Source: Ricinus communis (taxonomy: Eukaryota > Streptophyta > Magnoliopsida > Malpighiales > Euphorbiaceae). Taken from it: a DNA stretch of 64,000 nucleotides. Where the stretch lies: assembly GCF_019578655.1 (NCBI RefSeq), contig NC_063256.1, positions 34,808,553 through 34,872,552 on the forward strand, given 5' to 3'. Made by a program: the position numbers and the translations under genes. Within the stretch, counting starts at the first letter, position 1, and each line of letters opens with the position of its first letter. Shown here one piece after another: positions 22,343 through 36,051 of this stretch. The notes beneath the pieces are model-generated. The model was not told the DNA's origin, searched no databases, and was given only the letters and a program-made list of their open reading frames with translations.

Positions 22343-25300
22343 TCACTCTGTAGATTGGGAAAAATCAGACTCTGTGCCACAAGCAGCAGTTGAAGCAGGT
22401 TCTTTGTACCACTCATTTGCTTCACGAGTCAAGAAGTTAGCCTCTGCAATTAGATAATTTGATTAGGCATGAACAGAGGCATAAAAACACAACTAAGATG
22501 AGAAAGGGGAATTAAGATCTGTATGGTGAAAACTAACCTAGGAAGTTTCTATTTGGAGCCCCATCCAGCAACTTACCCTTAAATCAAATCTCTCTCTCTC
22601 TCTCTCTTTTCTGTATTACATTCCCAATCTTCCCTTGGCTCTTATTGTTTTCATCCTACAAAGATATGCGTGCAGGACTCTTATTTTTATCCACAATAAA
22701 CAAGTGGAAACATAGTTTCTTTCATTTTCTCCTGTTAAACTTTTTGCGAACAATGAAATGGAATCTTGTAAGTTCCTCCACAATCATAGGTTTCACAATT
22801 GCTACTTACAAGCATTAGCCTTAGTGAATACTAGCTTATCATGCCATGAAAGCTATTATCCTAGTATTAAACTCAAACGATTAAGCATATCCAGATCCCC
22901 GCATCATGCCAAGGAGTCTCAGGTCATGAATTTACCACTAGTTAAATTCCTTGCCCTCATTCAATGAGACTAGTTCTAAAGTCAGTCATTAGTAATTTGC
23001 TTGAGGCTATAGAAGCCACATGTGATAAAGATATGCAAGAAAGTGGGGAGGAGGAGTTATGAGTTATGTTCTACATATTCTCCCTGTGCCAAGAAGCACT
23101 CCACGACTTTCTTATGGGGTCTCGAAGACTGAATTTAGCTCAATAGTCAGTATCTCTTTTTCCATTTCAAATCCAGAGCTAAAAACAAGTAGTAAGTCAA
23201 TAAGCATAATTACTCAAAAATTACCTGACACGAAAACATCCTTGTAGTCATCGTCGTCATAAATAAACTGTGGAGGATCCGGCGAACCAATCCCAACTAT
23301 GGTACTACCACTGTGTCAAATAAATTGGTAAAGAAGAATTAAGATTTTGGTAAATGATGAATCCTCATATAAATTCAATAGTCATAAGGAACATGGTAAG
23401 GCTATATCTTCTTTCGGCTTATGAGCACATCCAAATAATCTTACAATACTGGTTATTTCAATAATTAGAAAATTTTATATCCACCTTCTTTGTAAATTAA
23501 CCAAATCAACTAGAGTCGATCACTACGAGACATGCAAATGCAATAAAAATCTCATTTTTAAAACTTGAAAACAACTGCAAAAATATAAAGAAACATAAAA
23601 CCAAAAATATAGCATGGTGTAATACAACTATCAAGGTAATGTGAAAAAATTCAAAATTGCAGGTATTTATCTATCATGGATTTCTTTTACTTTCAGATGC
23701 TCCTCTTTGATTGTGCAAGGAAACTAAGTCTGATAGTGAAGAAGGCACTTCCACTGCTAGACTGAATCTAACTGGTCATATTTGAAGGACCTTAACTAGA
23801 TCAGATGTCTACATCTTTCCCTTCTGAAGACACATAAAATCAATTATGTGATAGTAAAAACCTAAAAAATGTGATGCGAACATGGTATATTCTTGAGCCA
23901 CTAAAGTCATCAACTACTGTACACTGAAATGACTATATAGCCAATAGATTTGCATATGGAGGGGTATCTCCTTTAACTACTTTATGGTAGGTTAAGGCCA
24001 AGGGATCGCGAATTCTAAGTTGAAAATTGAAACGGTTCATGCAATTTCAGATAATTAGAGTGCAAAACTAGCCCCAGAGGCCTAAAAATGGGTGAACCAG
24101 ATTGCAGAATCATAGTATAAGCTGCTGAAGCTTTTAGATAGAAGCTGATGAGGACCTACAAACTAATCATCAATTGGCCAAGGATGACATGAACCAGAAA
24201 GTCGAGGATCCATTAACCATGTACGAAGGTCCAATCACACGTGCTAGAACTAAAAAGATGAAAGAGGCCTTAATCTCCTTCATAGATCAGATTTGGTGTA
24301 AACAAAATATGCATGACTTGAACAAGCCAATTTCATGGAAGCAAGAAGACTTAAAGCTGTTCAACATACTTCAAGCAAGCCAAAGTCCATGTTGATGAAT
24401 AAAAGCCCAATGGAATAAGTTTGGAGGTTAAAAGTTCAATGGGCCAAGAATATTTCTGTTTTGTTAAAATTAGGTTTTAATCTTATTAAGTATGCATAAC
24501 AAAGGATAAAGGATAAGGAAACATAAGCTTTAATGGTTAAAAAAATGTGCTCCTTTATTAAGGCAAAATAGTGGGCTGTTTTTTAGGAGTTATGGAGTTG
24601 TCATTTAATGTAGGAGTTACACATGTGTTAGCTAATGACCTTCTTTGTTCTCAGCCTTTGCCTATATAAAGAAGGCTTGAATCCTTTGTAAAGACCATGG
24701 ATATATACAAAAGTTATTTTGAGCACTTGTGAGTGTTTTGTTTTTAGTTCTTGTATGAACTATAGAACTTATCAAGCTATTCTGCTTGTGGCGTTCAAAA
24801 TCCAAAATCTTTGTTTTTTTCATTCTTTACTTATCAAACTTTCTTGTTTGTGGCGTGTTGAGAAAATCAAAGTGCTGTTCTAACTATTTTATCACCATTC
24901 AATTGATAAAGTGATTGGAATAGTTAATTTGACTTCAATCTTGAAAGATCTAGGGCTGTTTCAAACTATTGGAGGGTGTTAATTTGCATTCCATGTGTAT
25001 CATAGCTCTTTAGCTATTGGGGTGTATGGTTGCTAAATTGGTGAATTCCTATCAGAAGATATGTAGTGGAATCAAAGAACTTGGTGATATGTAAAAAAGT
25101 TAATTGTTGGGTTTGGAATACAAGAGAAGTCAGTCCCATTCTGTAATACCAAGTAATTTAGTAAGGATACAAAAGACGTGCATAAGGAAACAAATAGAAA
25201 AGGAAGAAAAACAACAGGAAGAATACAAGAGTTTTTTACCATGTGCCACCAGTACCAGAATTATGTTCGATCAGATTACATATAATTAAATGCTTCCCAT

Positions 25301-28300
25301 GATAAGGTGCTAGTTAGCTGATAAGACACTAACCATGTTGTTTATAGGACAGAACAATAGCTCCTGTACTAGCAAGATATGGCGGTAATTTTCTGAGTTA
25401 AATAGGGCTATGAGTTATCAATTGCTTTACATTCTCAGCATGGAATCGCAGGCAATAAGACAATTTCAAGTTTTTAAGTTGCCATTTGAAAAGAGAAAAA
25501 CATGCAATAGACCTTATAATAGGATCTTAATTACAATTCTTAAATTTCCTTATTGCCACTTTAAAGTACATGCAGTTCAGCTACTTTATAGTAACTGGAA
25601 CCAAAAAGATATTGCAATACTACTGTCCAGTTGATAATTATGCAAGGCACTCAGACAAGATTTAAATATTTGGCGTCATGCTTAAAAAATATTGGATGCA
25701 AATAACTTAAGAATTGAAAGTATAACAATGAATATGGGGACATGAAGACATGCCTATATGAACCAAGAAGTGATGATGGTAGGTTAAATCTCAAGAACAA
25801 ATTACTTAACAATGACATGGAAATACAAATAGGGACTCTAGTATCAGTACCTTCCAGACATAAAAACTGCATTGTATTGTCCACGGCTTGCTGCAACTAT
25901 ACGCTGTTTTAATCTTTTAAGAGATGGGAGAACTTCAAATGCAGGAGGTTCTGCAGAAATCACATTGGAGTTTACATAAAAGCTCAATGTCTCACTCAAA
26001 AAGAGAACAAAATGATGGATTGGAATGAGAATGAGTTGTAATCTCCTGAACTACCATAAATATAGCAAGTATCGTATTCATTCAAACTGGGCCTATAATA
26101 AATACTGAACCAGTTTGTGTACCATACTACCATTCAATACATAAGAAAGGGGACATGATGCATAAAACAATAGTGCAATATGTGCTTTAAATACTTTCCC
26201 AAAAAAATTGTTCTTCCCATTCAGTGCAGATTAAGTTCCTGACCTGAGCGCATCTCAACTAGTAATCTACTTATGTGTTAACTACCCCAAGCTGAACCTG
26301 CCTGATTATTCACACATCTAAAACAACCCAGTAGGTCCGATGCAACTCAGCTTGCCCATTTGAATGAATGCAAAAAGATAAGAGGGAAAGAAAATCAAGC
26401 AAAATGTAGATATCTTGTCCAGAAAAATCAAACAAAACGTAAAGCAAGGGAAAGCAAGATCATGTGCCTCTATAAATTATTACCCAAGTCATTTATACAA
26501 ACATCTTGAGATATTCCACTCTTTGAGATCTTGTCCAGAAGTGTTAAAGGATCAACTTGACTGGTTTGATCCAACCGAAAGCGCTGAAAAATATATAAAA
26601 TTCTCTTAGCAAGAATACTTAATGATGCTAAAGAAGTAAAAATAATATTATCCTAAGCATATAAAAACTTCCTTACCTTGTAAACTTCACCAGTTGGGCA
26701 GGCTTCCTGGGGCTTTATAAGAACCATTGGAATGTCAAGAGGAACTGGAGAAGGAATATCTTGGACAATCTAGAAAAATGAGTTCCAACCAATTAGAAGC
26801 TGTTTCTGTCTATATGTTGCATTGGAAGTGCAGGATCAATAATGTTAATGGTGGACATCAACCTCTAGAAATTACTAAGTGATTATTTTAAGTGAATTGT
26901 TTTGCTAAAGTAGAAGTCAGCACATTTCCTTAATCCTACAACATTGATTAGACTTTGATGCTCTGATCAATGAGAGCCTGACCCGGAAATGTTAGTGTCA
27001 AGGAGATATTCTGTATCTATCAACACAAATATTGTGCAATCTTGACCTGCAGTTCCATTCATGTAAGCTTTCCCAAACTGGTTAGGATTGATAGGATGAA
27101 ATCCTTTTACTCCATTCTGCCCTTTTTAGGGGACTGTAATGTCCATGAGATGTTGCCAAAGTAGACTAGGGTGACAATGTATATGCATCATAAAGCAAAC
27201 TTTTACAGCAGGGATCCCAAATAGATAATCCAACTGATTTGAACACAAAATCTAACCAGCAGGATTCCTCCAGAGGGAGGTGATCGATAATCGTACTCAT
27301 GAATCTGAAGGACTAAGTTTACTGTTATATTCATTGAAAATGCACCTAGAAAGAATTACTTGAACAGTAAAGCTATCTCAATAGACTAAAGCAAAACTTA
27401 AATAGAGTCCAAGATTAAATGATCATACATCTCTTGCAGTCTTAGAGCATAAATAGAACATAAAAGATAAAATAGGAAAATTGTCTTATAACTATATCTT
27501 AAAGGAAAAATAAGGACATACTTCACCACGACCAGTACAATAGGCTGCTCCACGGGAAAAAAAGAAGGAGATATCTGAACCAATCTCACTTGACCATTCT
27601 AGAAGGTCCTTCTCAGTGGCAAGACCGCCACTGAACTGATTTGCCGCCCACAATGCAGTCGCAGCATTACTGCTTCCACCACCAAGCCCTGCCCCAGTAG
27701 GCACCTTCTTATCTAGATGAATCTGCCCACAGATTTCAGAAATACAGCATATTCCATAAATCCTTAAATCACCATTTAAATATATTGACACTAAAGTGAT
27801 GTACAACACTCCTTACCCAAAAGAAGTTGTCAGTGCCCGTCTTTTTCCTATATAGGTTAAGGGCTTTAATAATCTGCAAAAAGACAGTGTTCATGAGAAC
27901 ATAGAGTTTAAAGCTAATGATACATACAGTAGGAGAAATCAAAATAAATACAATAGGAATTTTTGTATTTTTTTTAACATAATACTTGATACTGCTTTAT
28001 GCCTTACCAAATTCCTTTCATCAAGGGGAACGCCAGCCACATTAGTTGATAAACGGTCTGTTGATTTTGAAGGAGATAAAGAGAACTTAATTGTATCTCC
28101 TAGACTAATTACCTGGAGAGGAGAAAAGAAAAGGATTAAGTTGTAACTTTTGGCACTTCAAATAAAAGCATAACTTAAGCTAAAGCCACAGAGAAAAAAA
28201 AAACTCTATCTTAATGATTTGTTTTCCATTTGCTCTCTTTGAGTTTGACAACTTAATTTTGGATGAACTTACATGAAAGAGAGATGCCAAATCATGATAC

Positions 28301-28854
28301 CCATCTTCTCTTTTATCAGTTATTCGCAGGAAAACATTAATCTGCACAAAAATAAGCATACCAAAATATAAGCAAAGGAGAAAACCCACAAGAATTCAAG
28401 TAAAAGCAAGCCAAAAGAAAATAAATAAATAACCTTGCAAGGAGAGAACAAAGTGAGCCTTGAAAGAGGAGCAATCTTGTCTACTTCATCTCCTAACTTG
28501 TTTAACCTTTCATCGGGATCATACACTATCTGATTACCATACCAACAGACAAGCAAACAAGCAAACAAGCAAACAATCAATTAACAAATCTTAACTAAAA
28601 GAACCCCAATAAAATTTTATAACTTTCAAAGCACAAAAAAGAAAAAAGAAAAAAAGAAGAGCGATTATTGATCGAGTTACGTAAGGAAATATAACCTCTA
28701 GCTGTTTCTTGGTGGCTTTGATAAATGGGATTCTTTGTGTTCGAGGAAAAGAAATAGACCCAGCTGGCTTAAATGAAGGAAGACTAGTTTTAGCAAAGGA
28801 ATTGCAAGAAGGTTGAAAGAGATGGCTGTTGCAGAGGAAATGAGCAGAAGCCAT
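22343..28854 (-). CDS. ISPE: 4-diphosphocytidyl-2-C-methyl-D-erythritol kinase, plastid (ISPE/CMK)
   Basis: ATP-dependent kinase that phosphorylates the 2-hydroxyl of CDP-methylerythritol, step four of the plastid MEP isoprenoid pathway. Eleven exons, all with GT..AG borders and consistent phase: 28696-28854, 28435-28530, 28273-28341, 28008-28112, 27817-27873, 27522-27722, 26677-26769, 26484-26583, 25851-25950, 23225-23310 and 22343-22443. They total 388 aa. Residues 1 to about 50 form a Ser/Arg-rich chloroplast transit peptide. Then come LTLFSPCKINVFLRIT (catalytic Lys85), REDGYHDLASLFH, the GHMP ATP loop PTGAGLGGGSSNAA at 170-183, and the catalytic Asp212 in GSDISFFFSRGAA. MSGSGSTIVGIGSPDPPQF and a plant-type tail ending in EWYKEP follow. 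Most plant enzymes have Pro where this one has Ser214. The 2.5 kb intron after exon 9 carries a gypsy fragment. It lies head-to-head with the permease gene. Probably functional. Confidence 0.93.
22585..22610 (+). repeat. (TC)n microsatellite
   Basis: A run of about ten TC units inside the last ISPE intron. Other simple repeats in the window: (TC)n near 6853, (TA)n near 46676-46698, and TTTA repeats near 57415-57445. Confidence 0.9.
24130..25095 (+). mobile_element. Truncated Ty3/gypsy fragment with LTR-like tail, in ISPE intron 9
   Basis: The frame at 24174-24392 contains EGPITRARTKKMKEAL. The PITRARAK-type motif marks the C-terminal end of the polyprotein in several plant gypsy lineages. 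Directly after its stop, LTR-like sequence follows, with a TATA-type promoter (GCCTATATAAAGAAGGC at about 24660) and a pyrimidine-rich tail. So this is the 3' end of an element, a piece of pol plus one LTR. It is inserted opposite to the host gene, with the 5' part missing. I could not define target duplications or exact ends. The element is dead, and ISPE splicing should bypass it. Confidence 0.6.
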
Positions 28855-30051
28855 GGCTGTTGCAGCAATCCTTTACCCTCTGCAGTTGCAATCTGAAACA
28901 CATGGGATTAAACTAAATGCTTAGAAATACTAAACATTATAGGTGTAATTAATAGACTTTCAAATGGCTGCTTAATTTTTTATTCTTTTATTATTTTATG
29001 TTTTGCTTATCTATTTTGTTTTGCAGTCAATTCTGAACAGCCAACGCAGAATCATATCTTTCAACACTGATGAGTGTAATAATTTTGTCATTTTCTGGGA
29101 CTATGTTTCCTTTTGGTTGGTATAATAGTAATTTACTAATGAGATGAAAGTAATCAAGCTAATTATATTTAATATTATATTATTTTTTATAATTCATAAT
29201 ATATACCTCGAAATTTTAAAATTCTTTTTGATAAATATTATACAAAATTCAAATTAATAAATAATCTTATATAATATTTTTATATTAATCTACGAGTTAT
29301 TTTTAATTTTAAAAATAATATTTTAATTATATTTTTAATATTATATTTAATTAAATAATTAATTTTTAATTAAATAATATTTTTAAATTTAAAAATAATA
29401 TTTCTGAGAGACCGCAAATAGTATTTTCAAAAGACTATAATAAACATACATTTAATGCAAAGTTTTCTTCACAACGGCTTGATTTCTCTCAGATGATTTG
29501 CTTTCGCTATAACAACGGTGACTTTTGTATTTAGGAATTACTACAAATACAATTTGGGTTTTCTAATAAAAGAATTATTTTTTATTTTATTTTATTTTAA
29601 ATTGCATGAGTCCCATATACATCGAAAATATTTAAAAAATTATATTATTAAATTTAATATGATTTTAGAGTTTGTAGAAGTCGAATCACAGACTCTAAAA
29701 TTATATGTTCTCTCCTTTATATTAAGAATTTTATTCGATATGATTTAAATTAATTTATATTAAAAATATATAAAAAAAGAGTTTTATATCCGCTCTCAGC
29801 TTAATCGATACTGTTAAAAATAGAAGGATTGATAATGTTATGTAACTTATGCCATTTATATTATCGGCCCAGGTTTTGAAAAGGGCAGTCCGGAAAGGTG
29901 CAGTTACAGGGGGCCACCTTATCTAAAAGCAGAAGTTCTGTTCTGTCAGCTGTTTCTTCGGTTGTCTTCTCTCTGCTTCTCCACTCGGACGTAAGCCACA
30001 AACAACAGAACTGGCAAAGGGAAAGGCTAAAGTAGCTATAAAAAGAATCCA
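28855..30051. promoter_or_regulatory. Divergent promoter region of ISPE and the tyrosine permease
   Basis: About 1.2 kb separate the two start codons. The middle (29140-29420) is extremely AT-rich. The permease leader is probably about 29870-30051. The ISPE side shows CAACGCAGAATC-type short motifs but no clear TATA box that I would defend. Both products go to the plastid, so shared light or plastid-signal control is conceivable, but the sequence does not prove it. Confidence 0.4.
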
Positions 30052-33000
30052 ATGTCTATGTCTACCTTCCAGTTTCCAACCCTTTTAATCCCATCAAGAA
30101 AGTACAAATTTGTGCATGTTCCTCCTCATCATCTTGATCACGATCAAACTTGTAGTTCAAAAAGACGGTCGTTTCACCTTCGGCATACAAAATATTCAGG
30201 TCACTCTACAAGAACATTCCAATGCCAGGCTCAAAACCAAAAGCAGGAAGTTTATCAAGTTGAAAGGCTCTTTTCTAACCTTAACCAAGCTACTCTCAAG
30301 AGAGAACCTGGTATGTTCTTTTACTTCTGCAAAATTTTGTAAAAGGAAGTGTTTTTCTTTTTTTATTTTTTTCTTGGATACATTTGTAAATTCTTATAGG
30401 AATTTGAACCCTGATATTCTCCTGCAATATGATCAATATAATGAGCTCTACCGTAGGTGTACTGGGTCAATGGCATTTCATCAGTATACTTGTGTTTTCT
30501 GCAAAACCTCACCAAGTTTTCTTTTTAACCAGGAAGTTTATCTAGTGCAATCTTTCTGGTCGCTGGTACAACGGTATGCATTTTAGTTATATTGATTAAC
30601 TCGTTCATTCATTATATTATGATTTGTAATAGTGTCTGATTAACTGAATCTGTAGGTAGGTGCTGGGATACTAGCAATTCCTGCAGTGACTCAAGAATCT
30701 GGATTTTTGGCCTCTGCTATGGCCTGCATTTTTTGTTGGATATATATGGTAAAATTGTCATCTTCTTTAAGTTCAGCTTAGTGGTTCATGGTAATTCTTA
30801 ACAAATTCATACATCTTGATTTTATATTCTCGTTTAAATTGGACCATTTCTAGCCAATCATATACTGGTCCACTGCAGTTGCACTAGAAGGACAGAAGAC
30901 ACTCCATAGCAAGTCAAGTGTTGAAGCTGGATTAGTGACTGGGGAGGGGTTAGGAAGCCTACAGCCAAGTTGAAAAGAAAAGAAAAAGAAAAGGAAAAAC
31001 AATCATGGCCTAAAGAATGAATAATAAACAGTCAAGATGCCTGTGGTATAAGAACTAACCATAGACAAAACCGAGTCAAGTCATTCATTACAACTCTGAT
31101 TTTGCAGAGTAAAATGAGCTTTCCAATTCTAAGAATTCTGTGAAGCTCTTTGCATATTCTTTATAATCTTGCTACTACTACCTTAAGTTGACCCTTTAAA
31201 CAATTCTGCAGGTTGCTACTGGGCTGCTTGTTGCTGAAGTAAATATCAATACGATGTGTGAATTGGGTTCCGGTGGAGTTTCATTGGTAATTCTTTAAGA
31301 CGAAATGATATGAACTTCTGTGGATTTTGTATTTCTTTGAGGAATATCTTTGTTGGTACTATGTGAAATTTAATCCAGGGGGCCAAGCTAGCTTTTGTCA
31401 TTATACATATACCTGTGAAGAAGGATGACATATATTTTATATGTAAATGCAAAAACTTTTTTAGGGGATCAAAGCTAAAGTTGTGAATAAGTTAAAAAGA
31501 AAAAAAAAATCAGCTTCATCATTGTATGTATTATTGAAATTTCTGAATAGAACTACTAGTTCTACCCTTGCTATATATCTTCTGGCAAAATCAGATGTGA
31601 ACATTATTCAATCTTAACCATCTTGAGGTTTTATTTAATATAATATAGGATGTGCTGATGCTCGGTTACCAATGATGTCAAAATGTATGCAAGTGCTCTC
31701 TTTTTCGTTCTTTTGTTTGAAAACTCATTGGTTAACTGTCAAATGCAGTGCATCCTGACATAGAATTGTCTTCTAATGCAGCAAACTTTAAAATTGTTAT
31801 ATTTGCATAATATTTTTTCTGGAATGTTATGTTGTCTCTGATATATTCTGGTTTCCCGATGATTGATGTTAGGTGTCAATGGCCAGGAGAACTCTTGGGA
31901 CGATTGGAGTTCAAATTGCATGGTAGGTTGATAAGTCTTTAGCAATCTTATGCCTTTCAATGATTATTTATGTTATGAGACAGTATCCTGAGCATTGACA
32001 AGGTCAAAGTTTCATGTGTTAGGAACATATTTATAATCAAAAGAAAGGTTTAAAAAACCTTTTTATGCTTTTGAATTAATTTTCTAAGATATCTGCTACT
32101 ATTGATTAATTTCCAAGGTCTGACTAGCAATTTGAACAAGATGGATTATGGAGACAATCAAACATTCACCTGCATAGTCTCATACTGTCTAATATAAAGA
32201 TTATTTGATGTGGAAAATCCTTGGTATTGCATGATTCTTTGTGCATTGTTTCTTGAACTATGACAATCATTTTCTGTGTACTTGTCTTGCAGCTGGTCAT
32301 ATATTTTTATCCATTACGCCCTTCTAGTTGCCTATGTTGCTCGTTCTTCAGATATTGTGACAAACTTTCTCGGCATTCCATTGTATGAACCACAGTTTTC
32401 TCTAATTTTATGTGCTCAAGTGTTGAATCCAAATTCTTGCATCTGCATTTTCAGAGGTTCCAGTAGCCCTTATGGATCTCATTTTTGGGAACATTTTCTA
32501 CATCTATGATGGAAAAATGTTTGCAGATGGGAAAGTGCAACTTTATTTTCTTTGGTTTTGGGAGGCATATGCTACTTTGGAAGGTTGGTGTTACATTCTT
32601 ATATCATCTGTTTGAATACTTAAAAGCACTGGTTGGTTGTAGTCTTTTAGGTGTGTTTTAGTGATGTTATTGTAGTTACATATGCCCTGTCTGAAATATG
32701 AATACTTAAAAGCACTCGTTTCTTAGGCCAAAGTCTTATATCCAAAGAATACAAAGAAATAGTAGTGCAAGGCTTTGAGCTTTTTAGTGAAGGCGATGTT
32801 CAATATATATGTCCTCTTTCAGTTCAATCAGTAAAATGAAAACCATGAAGTTATCCCGAATACTCATGTCTTGAATCTTGATATGTTTTCTTAAGGATCT
32901 TCAAAATAAATTTTAATGTCGCTTCTTTTAAGTTTCACAGTTTGCACTTTTTTCTTTCTCAAAAATTGAAGGAAGTACAATTGACTTCACACGTGCCTTG

Positions 33001-36000
33001 ACTTGCAGTCAGCGCTTCATTGGTGCTGTTAATGGAATTCTAGTAATTGGAATCATTACTTCATTCGCAGCTCTTGTGGTATTTTTCTCCCTTGAAAATT
33101 ACTTTTAAGTTTAATATTTGTGTTATCCAAGCTGCAATACCAATTCTACTCATCTGACTCAAATTCATGATGCTCTTCTTTTAGAACTTTTTTTGTTAGG
33201 ATAGCCAATTAGCCTTACTAGATTTGAATAAGAATCGTCTCAAGTCTATTGAATCACATAGTTTGCATTGATTAGAGGAGGACTTAGAATATTCAATTGG
33301 AACTTGTTTCATATATCCTAAGACACATTTTAAATTTAGTGCAACATAGTTCTTGTACCAGCTTGGCAGAATTATGCATTAATTGTTGGACATAAAATGT
33401 TGGTTCAAAGTGCACTGCACCTCTAAAATTGGTTGAGAATCTTACATGTGCTAGACTTGCAAAAGTCCTTGCAGACTGAACTTTCCTAAGTAGTTGCAAA
33501 GCCATATTCTGCAATAGAGAAGGTGTAGGGATCTATAGAAGACTGCTAATGAGGATCTCAATCTTTAATGTGAACTCACATTATAGGGTATGCTTGTTCT
33601 GTTGGTTGTAAGAACAAGTCTTCTCATGCATGGTCTGATGTAACTAGAAAGCTTGATTTTGAGTTGACATTTCTTCTTTATGTGGAAATTTGAGAAAACA
33701 GAAATGGCAATTAGGCAATGGATAGCAGCATCTTTTCCATTTCCTATTATGACATTAAGTTGTTGACTACTTGCATGCATATAAGTATATTGAAATATAT
33801 GGTTTGTTGGCAAGTTAAGGTTCTTTACATTTTAAATTAAACAGACAATAAAAATTTCTTTCTTAGGCAGTTGCCAGTGGAGATCTACAGTTAGATGCTC
33901 TTTTGAAAGCCAACTTTGAAGCTGTTCCTATGAGCATACCAATTATTGCACTTTCATTTGTTTATCAGGTAACATCACAAACCTTCCTCTATCAAAAAGT
34001 AAAAAAAGAAGCTACCATCACAATCCTGTAGTAATTCAATGTGGAAGTAGTTGTAACATCCTATATCTGCTTTCTTCAGAATGTAGTGCCTGTTCTTTGC
34101 ACAAATCTTGAAGGAAACATCTCAAAAGTAAGGTGACATATCTTATCATCACATTTTCTTTTCCTCATTATTGAGCTTATTTGCAGTTTGACTTGATAAA
34201 TCTTCTCATTAAAGCTCTTCCTATATAGGACCCTTTTGGCATGATGCTTAATACAGATTGCAAAGCATGTCAAAGATGACATGCTTGACAGTAATGATCA
34301 TCTGACTGGTGGACACTCTCACACTAATATACTTAGCCTGGAAAAGGAAATTTTCTATTTGAATAATATATTACAAACACGTAGGAATAAGGGCCAGTTA
34401 TTTAAATAGCTGAACTTTTAGGTTTCTTACTTTCTAGAAGTTCTTATAATTCTTGAAGTTGGGGTTTTCTTAATTTAGGGTTTATGAAAAAACTATATAC
34501 CATTTTAAGGTGAAAGAATTGGCTAAATTTCCACTTTAGAGTGTCTGAAAACAAATTCCGAATTTATGGTGGATTTTACTGAGGGAGAGGGCTGAGGACA
34601 CTGACTGAAGCTGTCCACCAGATTAACCAAGGGATAAGTAATTTTTTTCAGTTTTATACAGTAAAAGACCCATCATATTTTGGTTTAATAATTCATGAAC
34701 ATGTGATTTGCTTATTTATATAACTTAAATTTCATGTTCTTATACTATTCTTGTTCCTACTGTTTTCTTTTTTCTTGTTGGAAACCACATTTGCTATAAT
34801 AAATAATAATTCATCAGCTTCTCTATCTGTAGGACTGCGATTGTTCTAGGCACAGCTATACCCTTGGGTTTGTTTCTTGTATGGAATGGTGTTATTTTAG
34901 GATCAATCACAAGTAATGAGATAACTGATAAGATCATTGATCCACTGCAACAGTTGAGATCTACCAATGGAGTCGTCAGAGTAAGTTTTGTATATATTTC
35001 TTTAGGTAATTGAAAGGAAAAAATATAATGGTTTGTTTTATATTTTTCTCTTCTGATTCTGCAGCCAATAATTGAGGTCTTCTCACTTCTTGCCATTGCA
35101 ACATCTTATATTGGATTTGTTTTGGGGCTGGCTGACTTTCTTGCTGACTGTGAGTGGTTAACATAATCACTGTATGCTTCTTCCTATATTTTCTTTTTTC
35201 ACTTTGAGGATACTTGACCTTATCATTTACTCAATGATAATCCCATTGCTTGATTTAGCTGCACAATCATGAGAGTTAGTCCTTGTAGACTATCATGCAT
35301 GCACGATCCATACTAGATCTGACCAACTGTCCGTCTTACCTCCTCTAGGTTCTCGACAGTCCGTCTTTGTTTTAGTAGTCTTTCAGTGGCATGTTCTTTT
35401 TATATTTCCTCTGGAACTTATCATACATTCTCAAAGCATGTATGCATTTGCAATTGATCACAGTATTGTTAGACCCTGAGAATTTCAATCGGATACGAGC
35501 TAATAGTTGCTTAAGGCTTGTTCACTCATGCGAATGAGCATATTAAGTGTCTTCTGAATGTATTCGTTTAATTGTATCAGCAAGAAGACACTTACTCTTT
35601 TTTCCTTTTGGTACTCAGTGTTGAAACTTCCAGCTAGTCAGAGTAATCCTTTGCCATACCTCTTGACTTTGTTTCCACCATTAGCACTGGCTTTATTGGA
35701 CCCTGAAATATTCTTCAAAGCCTTGGATTTTGCAGGAACATATGGAGGTATTTTAATTATTTTCTCTGACATAAGTTTTCTCCAAGGTTCACAATTAAAG
35801 TTAAGGAGGAATTATTAATTTAAGCTTGATCTGTGCAAAGGGTCTGAGTTGTTCTTTTCTATCTGTTAGTTCTGGTGCTGTTTGGCATTCTTCCTGCTGC
35901 AATGGCTTGGTCAGATAGGTACTCAAGTTCATCACCATCAATAAAACTACCAGAGCTAGTTCCTGGAGGAAGAATTACCCTTTCTTTTGTAATTGGAGGT

Positions 36001-36051
36001 GCAGGATACATCATTTTTTCTGAAATATTGGACAATTTTGGACGTTCATGA
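30052..36051 (+). CDS. Plastid tryptophan/tyrosine permease-family transporter (TyrP-like)
   Basis: Fourteen exons, GT..AG and in phase: 30052-30310, 30533-30573, 30656-30748, 31212-31286, 31873-31922, 32293-32382, 32527-32583, 33009-33078, 33867-33968, 34080-34132, 34833-34980, 35065-35149, 35619-35747 and 35870-36051. They total 477 aa. Residues 1 to about 85 look like a chloroplast transit peptide, rich in Ser, Arg and His. The rest is a polytopic APC-superfamily carrier of the aromatic amino acid permease family: TTVGAGILAIPAVTQESGF (first helix, unwound Gly motif), VATGLLVAEVNINTMCELG, FEAVPMSIPIIALSFVYQNV, and RTAIVLGTAIPLGLFLVW, with about 11 hydrophobic segments. Bacterial TyrP imports tyrosine by proton symport. 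Plant members (At5g19500-like) are predicted plastid envelope proteins. Substrate here is inferred from family. Exon 10 ends with AAGTAAG|GTGACA, where an earlier GTAAG is a decoy donor that would shift the frame. Confidence 0.88.

Noticed and set aside
24174..24395. Possible small gene in the ISPE intron
   Set aside because: The PITRAR-type motif and the following LTR-like sequence mark it as a retrotransposon end.
34128..34140. Earlier donor GTAAG in permease exon 10
   Set aside because: Using it leaves the wrong phase and breaks the conserved RTAIVLG motif; the GTGACA donor four bases later restores both.
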